Source of the DNA: Noviherbaspirillum massiliense JC206
GTDB taxonomy: Bacteria; Pseudomonadota; Gammaproteobacteria; Burkholderiales; Burkholderiaceae_D
Length of the DNA stretch: 64,000 nt
Direction: 5' to 3'
Assembly (NCBI RefSeq): GCF_000312045.1
Contig: NZ_HE978634.1
Location: forward strand, 62,001 to 126,000
This document shows positions 18,770 through 26,106 of this stretch, piece after piece (the first letter of the stretch is position 1; every line of letters begins with the position of its first letter). A program made the translations under genes and the position numbers. Below the pieces are notes generated by a model. It searched no databases. It saw only the letters and a program-made list of their open reading frames with translations, and had not been told where the DNA came from.

Positions 18770-19200
18770 GATGAAGAAAAAAAGTTTAGCCCGGTATTTT
18801 AGAGCAAACGCCCCTCTTGGGTTGAGAATCAGCAATTGCACCGCAGTGCCAGAGCCTCACAAAATTTCCGGGCGAGAAGGCCACTGTGAAACTCCCCTAC
18901 ACTTCGGCGACAGGCCGAAAACATCTTGAAAACCTGGCAAACAATGACCGGTCCAAGTTTCAGGCGAATGCATGCACCTTCTGCAAGCTAGGAGTACAAC
19001 AAAATACTGCAAGTTTCATTATAGGTTTCATCACAAGTTTATACGCCCAATTTTTGTGCATTGACGATTTGCAGGGCCGAAATTGTCATCTCGGGTATAA
19101 TTACAGGTTCTGTCCAAAATTTCCGTTTCATCTTATTTGAATACTGGTTTTTGCGGATTCTTTCTCTCTTAGGTTGGTGCAAATTAATTTGGGGGTGGGG
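18770..19200. other. Divergent intergenic region xseB / Rieske oxygenase, no gene seen
   Basis: 431 bases between divergent genes. A perfect TATAAT at 19096-19101 on the + strand is 105 bases upstream of the Rieske start but has no good -35 box at 17 bases; TTGACG at 19061-19066 is too far from it. A small stem-loop (TTCGGC/GCCGAA) lies near 18903-18919. Short open frames here resemble no known protein and lack ribosome-binding sites. Confidence 0.4.
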
Positions 19201-20301
19201 ATGTCCGATCTGGCTCAAATCGCCAAACTTGCGCGTTCTGACGCGCAACTTCCTGTCAACGTCTACTTCGACGAAGCATTACTAAAGCAGGAAATCCAGC
19301 AACTATTCCAGCAGGGGCCACGCTATGTCGGGCATGAACTCATGGTGCCGAATGTCGGCGACTATGCGACGCTGGCCTGGGAAAACGAAGGGCGCATGCT
19401 GGTGCGCAACAAGCACGGCATTGAACTGATGTCCAACGTCTGCCGCCATCGCCAGGCGAAGATGTTCGACGGCCGCGGCAACGCGGATCTCATCGTCTGC
19501 CCGCTGCATCGCTGGACTTACGACTTGAAAGGTGAATTGATCGGCGCGCCGCATTTCGGCGAAACGCCGTGCATGAACCTGTCGAAGACACAACTGCAAA
19601 GCTGGAACGGCCTGCTGTTCGAACGGAACGGCATGAATGTCGCACAGCAGATGGCGCAACTGAGCGTCACCAGGGACCTCGATTTCAGCGGCTACATGCT
19701 GGACCACGTCGAAGTCCATGAATGCGACTACAACTGGAAGACCTTCATCGAAGTCTATCTGGAAGACTATCACGTCGAGCCCTTCCATCCGGGCCTGGGC
19801 AGCTTCGTGACCTGCTCCGACCTGCGCTGGGAATTCGGCGACACCTACAGCGTGCAGACTGTCGGCGTCAACCACGCGCTGTCGCGCTCCGGCACGCCGA
19901 AGTACAAGCGCTGGCAGGAACAGGTGCTGAAGTTCCGCAACGGGGAACCGCCGCCCTACGGCGCGATCTGGCTGACGCTTTATCCGAACATCATGGTCGA
20001 GTGGTATCCGCACGTGCTGGTGGTATCCACCCTGTGGCCGAAAGGTCCGCAGAAAACCGTGAATGTGGTCGAGTTCTATTATCCAGAAGAAATCGTGCTG
20101 TTCGAGCGCGAATTCGTCGAAGCCGAGCGCGAAGCCTACATGGAAACCTGCATCGAGGACGATGAAATCGCACTGCGCATGGATGCCGGCCGCCGCATCC
20201 TGATGGAGCGCGGCACCAGCGAAGTCGGCCCGTACCAGTCGCCGATGGAAGACGGCATGCAGCATTTCCATGAGTGGTACCGCAAGCACATTGCCGTCTA
20301 A
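19201..20301 (+). CDS. Rieske non-heme iron oxygenase, alpha-subunit type
   Basis: 366-residue ring-hydroxylating oxygenase. The 2Fe-2S Rieske ligands are Cys81 and His83 (CRHRQ) and Cys100 and His103 (CPLHRW). The mononuclear iron site is seen in LEDYHVEPFHP with His191 and His196. The start ATG at 19201 follows a G-rich ribosome-binding site. No ferredoxin, reductase or small subunit is nearby, so electrons must come from elsewhere. Substrate cannot be deduced. It faces xseB-ispA-dxs and is followed by a strong terminator. Confidence 0.9.
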   Translation: MSDLAQIAKLARSDAQLPVNVYFDEALLKQEIQQLFQQGPRYVGHELMVPNVGDYATLAWENEGRMLVRNKHGIELMSNVCRHRQAKMFDGRGNADLIVCPLHRWTYDLKGELIGAPHFGETPCMNLSKTQLQSWNGLLFERNGMNVAQQMAQLSVTRDLDFSGYMLDHVEVHECDYNWKTFIEVYLEDYHVEPFHPGLGSFVTCSDLRWEFGDTYSVQTVGVNHALSRSGTPKYKRWQEQVLKFRNGEPPPYGAIWLTLYPNIMVEWYPHVLVVSTLWPKGPQKTVNVVEFYYPEEIVLFEREFVEAEREAYMETCIEDDEIALRMDAGRRILMERGTSEVGPYQSPMEDGMQHFHEWYRKHIAV

Positions 20302-20329
20302 GACCGGTTTCCGAGATTGACCATCACAA

Positions 20330-20362
20330 GGCCGCCCGGATCATTTCGGCGGCCGTTTTTTT
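20330..20362 (+). terminator. Rho-independent terminator after the Rieske gene
   Basis: Stem GGCCGCC (20330-20336) pairs with GGCGGCC (20348-20354), followed by G and seven T residues. Confidence 0.9.
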
Positions 20363-20441
20363 GGTGCAGCACAAATTGAATCCTCCTCAATCCGACCGCC
20401 ACGCATCATCCGCGGCTGAGTCTTACTACCCCAGTCATTCC

Positions 20442-21377
20442 ATGCAGTCCCTCTGGATGCTCTTTGCCAGCTTCATGTTCGCCATCATGGGCGTATGCGT
20501 CAAACTGGCTTCCGACCTGTATTCAACCTCCGAAATCGTGATGTACCGCGGCATGATCGGCGTGTTTTCCCTGTTCATCCTGATCATGCTGCAGGGCGGT
20601 ACGCTCAAGACCTCCCTGCCCTGGCATCATCTGTGGCGCGGCACCGTCGGCGTGATTGCGCTCTGGCTCTGGTTCTACGCAATCGGCAAACTGCCGCTGG
20701 CCACCGCCACCACCCTCAATTACATGGCGCCGATCTGGATCGCGGCCTTCCTGTTCACTGCGGGACTATGGCGCGGGGACAAGAAATTCGAGTGGGGCCT
20801 CGCGGCCGCCATCCTGATGAGCTTCGTTGGCGTGACGCTGCTGCTGCGCCCGGCGATTCATGCAGACCAATGGCTGAGCGGATTGATGGGACTGGGATCC
20901 GGCGTGCTGTCCGCGCTTGCCTACCTTCAAGTCAAGAAGCTGGGGCACATGGGTGAACCGGAATATCGGGTCGTCTTTTATTTTTCCGCCACGGGCATCG
21001 TGGCCGGCTTCCTGGGTGCCCTCGCAGGACCTTACTTCTCCGGCGCGGATACGGCGGGCTGGCATGCCCACACCGGCACCGGCATCGCCCTGCTCCTGGG
21101 CAGCGGCATCTGCGCCACGATCGCGCAAATGGCCATGACCCGCGCCTACCGGCTTGGCAACACCCTGGTCACCGCCAACCTGCAGTACACCGGCATCATC
21201 TTTTCAAGCTTCTGGGGCATCCTGATCTGGAAGGACACCTTGAGCTGGATGGGCTGGACCGGCATCGCCGTGATCCTGGTCAGCGGGTTGACTGCAACGT
21301 ACTACAATACACGCGGCTTCCGGAAAATGACGCCGAAGGCTGCGCAAGCCGAAGCCGATGCGCCGAGCGCCACCTAG
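20442..21377 (+). CDS. EamA/DMT superfamily transporter
   Basis: 311-residue polytopic inner-membrane protein with about ten predicted helices in two EamA repeats (first MQSLWMLFASFMFAIMGVC, second from about residue 160). DMT transporters export amino acids, nucleobases or other metabolites; the substrate is not evident. The ATG at 20442 starts the first helix directly; the frame is open further upstream through the preceding terminator, so that extension is rejected. Confidence 0.9.
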   Translation: MQSLWMLFASFMFAIMGVCVKLASDLYSTSEIVMYRGMIGVFSLFILIMLQGGTLKTSLPWHHLWRGTVGVIALWLWFYAIGKLPLATATTLNYMAPIWIAAFLFTAGLWRGDKKFEWGLAAAILMSFVGVTLLLRPAIHADQWLSGLMGLGSGVLSALAYLQVKKLGHMGEPEYRVVFYFSATGIVAGFLGALAGPYFSGADTAGWHAHTGTGIALLLGSGICATIAQMAMTRAYRLGNTLVTANLQYTGIIFSSFWGILIWKDTLSWMGWTGIAVILVSGLTATYYNTRGFRKMTPKAAQAEADAPSAT

Positions 21378-21448
21378 TGCCGCGGCAGGATTGATCGCCC
21401 GAATTCCGGCCGGCAGTGCCGGCAGAAGAAACAAAGAAACTTCACGGT

Positions 21449-23272
21449 ATGTCTCAATTATTGAAGCGAGCGGAGCAACTCCTGGCGGCCGGCGAATTCG
21501 CCGCGGCAGAAGAACTGTGCCGGCAGGTGCTTGCCGCGCCCGGGCCAGCGGGAGCTGCACGAAAACTGCTTGGCGAGTGCCTGTACAACCAGGGCGTACT
21601 GCTGATGTACAGCGGGATGCACACTGAAGCGGAGGAGCGCTTTGGCGAAGCATTGCAGGCCAATCCGAAACATGTCCTCGCGCTCAACAATCTTGGCAGC
21701 TTTGCCGAAAGCGCCGGCCTGTTCGACAAGGCGATTGCGCTTTACAAGGAAGCCCTGGCCGCGGATCCGCGCTCGGTCATTTGCCTGCGAAACCTCGCGA
21801 CCTGCTACCAGCGCACCGACCGGATAGAGGAGGCTGCGCCCCTGTTCGATCGCCTGGCACGACTGGACCCGGGCAACACCGGCCTCTACATGCTGAGAAA
21901 TGCGACACTGATCAAGGCCATCATTCCGGACCGGTTTTATCCGGAACAGGTCCGGGAACGCATGCATGCCATGCTGGGCAAATGTCTCGAAACCAGATCG
22001 AGAAGCAGTCATCCGGAAAAGCTGGCCTCGCCCTACTTCTATCTTTCCTACCACGGCAAATCCAACAGGGAACTTCACTCCAGGATTGCGCAGGCTTACC
22101 TGCATGTCTGCCCCTCGCTCGGATGGGAAGCGCCGCACATCAGGCATGAACACAATGCCTCGAACCGCATCCGGATAGGCATAGTGTCGGCGCACATGTA
22201 CAACCACAGTATCGGCCATACGACTCGCGGCCTGGTGGAGCATCTGGACAAGGCGCAGTTTCATGTCACTGTCATCCGTCTCGGAAGCCATCCGCAGGAC
22301 GAGATTGCAACCGCAATCGACCAAGCCGCCGATGCCGTCATCAAAGTCGGGACTTCGGACCTGCAACAGAGCCGCGAACAAATCGCGGCGCTTGAACTGG
22401 ACCTCCTGTTTTACCAGGACATCGGGATGGAACCGTTCAGCTACCTCCTGTCGTTTTCGCGCCTGGCACGGGTACAAGTCACGTCGTTCGGGCATCCTGA
22501 TACGACGGGTATTCCGAACATGGATTACTTCATCTCGTCCGAATTGTATGAACCGGAAAACGCGCAGGACGACTATTCGGAAAAACTGGTGCTGATCCCC
22601 AATGCGGGCACGCTGTCCTACTACTACCGTCCATTGCCTCCGGCGGAAGCGATGCTTCGCTCCGAATTCGGTTTGGACGAGAGCGACCATATTTATTTCT
22701 GCCCGCAAACGCTCTTCAAGATCCATCCCGACATGGATGCGGTTTTCGCCGGCATCGTTCAGCGCGACGCGCAAGCAAGGATCGTCCTGATCGAACCCAA
22801 GGATGCCTTCTTCCGCCAGGCACTCGAAAAACGATTCCAAACCATGCCGCACGCCGCTTCCGAGCGGATCCAGTTCATCAAGCGCATGCCGCATGCCGCC
22901 TACCTGAGGCTGATGAGTTGCGCGGACGTCATGCTGGACACGATCCACTTCAACGGGCAAAACACGAATCTCGAAGCGTTTTCCATCGGAATCCCCGTCG
23001 TGACCTGGCCCGGCACGATGCAGCGTGCCCGGCATACCCTGGGCATGTACAAGAAGATGGGCGAAGACCTGTTCGCGGACCTGATCGCTGAAAGCGCGGA
23101 TGACTATGCCGACAAGGCGGTGAAGGTCGCATCCGACCAAGCACATCGAGAAACGCTGCAGGCCAGAATTGCCAGCCGCCGGTCCATGCTGTATGAAGAC
23201 ATCGAGTTCGTACGGTCCTGTGAAAGGCTGTTCCGGCAGATGCTGCAGGCGCCGGCGAAACCCGCAAACTGA
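21449..23272 (+). CDS. TPR-repeat glycosyltransferase, O-GlcNAc transferase/SPINDLY (GT41)-like
   Basis: 607-residue protein. Residues about 1-135 form tetratricopeptide repeats (for example NPKHVLALNNLGSFAESAG). The C-terminal half has the GT41 pattern: RIGIVSAHMYNHSIGHTTRG, YFCPQTLFKIHPDMDAVF, then HFNGQNTNLEAFSIGIPVVT and RARHTLGMYKKMG. GT41 enzymes transfer GlcNAc or related sugars to proteins. It stands alone, with no flagellin or polysaccharide genes nearby, so the acceptor is unknown. Confidence 0.85.
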   Translation: MSQLLKRAEQLLAAGEFAAAEELCRQVLAAPGPAGAARKLLGECLYNQGVLLMYSGMHTEAEERFGEALQANPKHVLALNNLGSFAESAGLFDKAIALYKEALAADPRSVICLRNLATCYQRTDRIEEAAPLFDRLARLDPGNTGLYMLRNATLIKAIIPDRFYPEQVRERMHAMLGKCLETRSRSSHPEKLASPYFYLSYHGKSNRELHSRIAQAYLHVCPSLGWEAPHIRHEHNASNRIRIGIVSAHMYNHSIGHTTRGLVEHLDKAQFHVTVIRLGSHPQDEIATAIDQAADAVIKVGTSDLQQSREQIAALELDLLFYQDIGMEPFSYLLSFSRLARVQVTSFGHPDTTGIPNMDYFISSELYEPENAQDDYSEKLVLIPNAGTLSYYYRPLPPAEAMLRSEFGLDESDHIYFCPQTLFKIHPDMDAVFAGIVQRDAQARIVLIEPKDAFFRQALEKRFQTMPHAASERIQFIKRMPHAAYLRLMSCADVMLDTIHFNGQNTNLEAFSIGIPVVTWPGTMQRARHTLGMYKKMGEDLFADLIAESADDYADKAVKVASDQAHRETLQARIASRRSMLYEDIEFVRSCERLFRQMLQAPAKPAN

Positions 23273-23293
23273 TAAGCGCTCCAGGAGTTTGTC

Positions 23294-24148
23294 ATGCGAC
23301 ACACCACACTTATTTCCGCCACAGATCTTGTGCAGCATATCCAGGATCCAAACTGGGTCGTGCTCGATTGCCGACACGACCTGACCAACCCCGATGCCGG
23401 CCGCCTGGCCTTTGATGCGGGACATATCCCGAACGCGCAGTTTGCGCACCTGGATGTCGACCTGTCCGACAAGCGCCCGGACCCGAATGGCGAATTCCGT
23501 GGGCGCCATCCTCTGCCCGACCGGAATGCATTCGTCGACACCTTGCGCCGCTGGGGCATCAACCAGGATACTCAAGTAGTTGCTTACGATGCGCATGGCG
23601 GCATGTTTGCCGCACGGCTTTGGTGGATGCTGCGCTGGGTCGGGCATGATGCCGTCGCCGTACTGGATGGCGGATTGTCTGCATGGCAGGCGCAAAGTCT
23701 GCCGTTAACTTCCGAAACCATCACCAAGCCACAGGGCAACTTGCAGGCAGCCGCGCCGCTGGTCTCCGCCGTCGGCGTCACTGAGGTATTCGACAATCTG
23801 AATGGGGGCTCACGGACCGTCATCGACGCACGCGCGCCCGACCGCTTCCGCGGCGAGAATGAAACGCTGGATCCGGTCGGCGGCCATATCCCGGGCGCGA
23901 AGAACCGCTTCTTCAAGGACAACCTGCAGGCCGACGGGTGCTTCAAGCCAGCCGCGCAACTGCATCAGGAATGGCAGGCACTGGTTGCCGCGCCGCAGGA
24001 TGCGATCATGCAGTGCGGCTCCGGCGTCACTGCCTGCCACAACCTGCTGGCGCTGGAAGTTGCCGGGCTGACGGGAGCTGCGCTGTATCCCGGCTCGTGG
24101 AGTGAATGGTGCGCCGATGGCTCGCGGCCGGTGGCGACCGGAAGCTGA
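23294..24148 (+). CDS. sseA: 3-mercaptopyruvate/thiosulfate sulfurtransferase
   Basis: 284 residues with two rhodanese domains. The C-terminal domain holds the active cysteine Cys241 in the loop CGSGVTA, which favours mercaptopyruvate over thiosulfate as donor. The N-terminal domain has YDAHGG in place of a cysteine loop and is structural, as usual for the family. Cytoplasmic; 21 bases after the glycosyltransferase and convergent with the ZIP transporter. Confidence 0.92.
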   Translation: MRHTTLISATDLVQHIQDPNWVVLDCRHDLTNPDAGRLAFDAGHIPNAQFAHLDVDLSDKRPDPNGEFRGRHPLPDRNAFVDTLRRWGINQDTQVVAYDAHGGMFAARLWWMLRWVGHDAVAVLDGGLSAWQAQSLPLTSETITKPQGNLQAAAPLVSAVGVTEVFDNLNGGSRTVIDARAPDRFRGENETLDPVGGHIPGAKNRFFKDNLQADGCFKPAAQLHQEWQALVAAPQDAIMQCGSGVTACHNLLALEVAGLTGAALYPGSWSEWCADGSRPVATGS

Positions 24149-24181
24149 GTTTTCAGGCGCTGCAAGACCGGCGCCGCGCCA

Positions 24182-24916
24182 TCAGTGCCGGTGCGCCGAA
24201 TTCGTCAGGAACAGCACGACGGCGACGCCGACCGCGATCAGCAATACTTGCGGAATGGTTTCGCGGATGGTGGCGCGGCGCTGCATCTGGGGCATCAGGT
24301 CGCTGACGGCGATATAGATGAAGCCGGACGAGGCAAACACCAGCACATACGGAATCCACCCTGAGGCGCGCTCCAGCGTCAGATAGCCGAGCACGCCTCC
24401 CACCACCGCCATCAGGCTGCACAGCAGGTTGTAGACGTAAGCGCGCGCACGGCTGAAGCCGGCATTGAGCAGCACGATGAAGTCGCCGATCTCCTGGGGG
24501 ATCTCGTGCGCGATGATCGCCAGACCGGTGATCACGCCAAGGTTCGGATCCGCGAGGAAAGCCGCGGCGATCAGGATGCCATCGGTGAAGTTGTGCAAAC
24601 CGTCGCCGATCAGGATCATCCACCCAGCCTTGCCCGCTTCATGCGCGTCGTGGCCATGTTCATGGGCATGGCCGTCGCCTTCGTAATGATGAGAATGGCG
24701 CAGGATCGCGAGCTTTTCGAGCAGGAAGAATCCGAGCAGGCCACCCAGCAGCGTGGCAAACAGCGCATGCGCATTCGCCTGCGACTCGAAGGCCTCCGGC
24801 AGGGCATGCAGGAGCGAAGTCGACAGCAGGATGCCGACCGACAGACTGACCATGCGCTCGACCATTTTCGACAGCAGCGAAAAGGAAAATGCCGCCGCCG
24901 CCGAGATGCTGATCAC
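24182..24916 (-). CDS. ZIP family divalent metal transporter
   Basis: At least 244 residues, inner membrane, importing zinc or other divalent metals. A histidine-rich loop lies at residues 74-92 (HSHHYEGDGHAHEHGHDAH). The metal-site helices are IGDGLHNFTDG (His108, Asn109, Asp112) and AHEIPQEIGDF (His137, Glu138, Glu142). The first canonical start is the GTG at 24916, but it truncates the first helix: in the same frame the residues INPTLLSILLATTISG continue upstream to an ATC codon at 24964, with no ATG, GTG or TTG. The true start may therefore be non-canonical. Confidence 0.88.
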   Translation of the reverse strand: MISISAAAAFSFSLLSKMVERMVSLSVGILLSTSLLHALPEAFESQANAHALFATLLGGLLGFFLLEKLAILRHSHHYEGDGHAHEHGHDAHEAGKAGWMILIGDGLHNFTDGILIAAAFLADPNLGVITGLAIIAHEIPQEIGDFIVLLNAGFSRARAYVYNLLCSLMAVVGGVLGYLTLERASGWIPYVLVFASSGFIYIAVSDLMPQMQRRATIRETIPQVLLIAVGVAVVLFLTNSAHRH

Positions 24917-25096
24917 GCCGGAAATGGTGGTGGCAAGCAGGATGGAAAGCAGTGTCGGATTGATTTTGGGCCCCGGGTGTGATGCGGCAAGGTTGCAGAT
25001 TATAGATCACAGGGCGCAGAGGTTTCAGCAAACGACCTGGGAAACCCCGCTTTCGTCAGACGGCGAACCTGGCGCCGCAGACATTCATGCATCCTC

Positions 25097-25127
25097 AAAA
25101 AGAAACATCCCGGCCTGAGCCGGGATG
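25097..25127 (-). terminator. Rho-independent terminator for the dienelactone hydrolase gene
   Basis: CATCCCGGC (25106-25114) and GCCGGGATG (25119-25127) form a nine-base-pair stem with a four-base loop; on the minus strand it is followed by a T-rich run (25097-25105). Confidence 0.85.
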
Positions 25128-25164
25128 GATTTGGATCGGCAAAACTCTTTTCCAGTGACGCGGA

Positions 25165-26049
25165 TCAGGCGACGCCGTGCTGCCGGAACCATGCCAGGCA
25201 ACGCTTCCAGCCTTCCTTCGCATCGGCCTCCACATAGCTCGGCCGGTAATCCGCATGGAAGGCGTGGCCGGAATCCGGAAACACGACGATCTCGGACTTG
25301 CTGCCACCTTCTGCCAGCGCCACCTTCATCTTGTCGACAGTGTCGAGCGGAATGCCGCTGTCCTTGCCGCCATACAGGCCGAGCACCGGCACCTTCAGGT
25401 CGGCGGCAATGTCGACCGGATGTTGCGGCGTACGCGCATTCTTGTCGCCAACCAAGCGGCCGTACCAGGCCACGCCAGCCTTGACCTTGGGATTATGGGC
25501 GCAATACAGCCAGGTGATGCGCCCGCCCCAGCAGAACCCGGTGATGCCGACCTTGCCGGCATTGCCGCCGTTCTGCCCGGCCCATGCCACCACCGCGTCG
25601 AGATCTTCCATGACCTGCTGGTCCGGCACTTTCGATACCACTTCCTTCATCAACTCGGGAATCGAAGAATAGGCAGCCGGATTGCCCTGGCGTATGAACA
25701 GGTCCGGCGCCAGCGCAAGATAGCCCAGCTTGGCAAATCGCCGGGCCACATCGGCGATATGCTCATGCACGCCAAAGATTTCGGACACCACGATCACCAC
25801 CGGCAAATCCTTCTTGCCTTCCGGCTGCGCCCGGTACACGGGCACCGCATGGCCATTGACGCTGATCTTCATCTCGCCCGCCGTCAGTCCCGCGGTATCG
25901 GTTTTGATCATGCTTTGTGCAGCCACCGGCAGTACGGCGGCGGCAAAACCAGTGCCGAGCGCCGTCTGCAGGAATGTCCGCCTGTCCATGCCATCGGACA
26001 GCGGAGTTCTTGCGACCAGACTATCGAAATCTTCCTTCAAATCCTGCAT
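25165..26049 (-). CDS. Dienelactone hydrolase family protein with Tat-like signal
   Basis: 294-residue alpha/beta hydrolase. A twin-arginine-like signal lies at residues 22-45 (DRRTFLQTALGTGFAAAVL), after an unusually long polar n-region, so export to the periplasm is likely. The nucleophile is Cys173 in GFCWGG, the acid is in YGGKDSGIP near 230 and the histidine in SGHAFH near 264; Glu90 in VSEIFG is also conserved. No chlorocatechol genes are nearby, so the substrate is open. Confidence 0.9.
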   Translation of the reverse strand: MQDLKEDFDSLVARTPLSDGMDRRTFLQTALGTGFAAAVLPVAAQSMIKTDTAGLTAGEMKISVNGHAVPVYRAQPEGKKDLPVVIVVSEIFGVHEHIADVARRFAKLGYLALAPDLFIRQGNPAAYSSIPELMKEVVSKVPDQQVMEDLDAVVAWAGQNGGNAGKVGITGFCWGGRITWLYCAHNPKVKAGVAWYGRLVGDKNARTPQHPVDIAADLKVPVLGLYGGKDSGIPLDTVDKMKVALAEGGSKSEIVVFPDSGHAFHADYRPSYVEADAKEGWKRCLAWFRQHGVA

Positions 26050-26106
26050 GGCAATCCTCCAGAAAAATATTCAACTTCCGACTTCACCAGGAGACGTCCC
26101 GATTCC

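Noticed and set aside
21458-23695. 745-codon minus-strand frame opposite the GT41 gene
   Set aside because: Runs antisense across two real genes and the gap between them; no recognisable motif.
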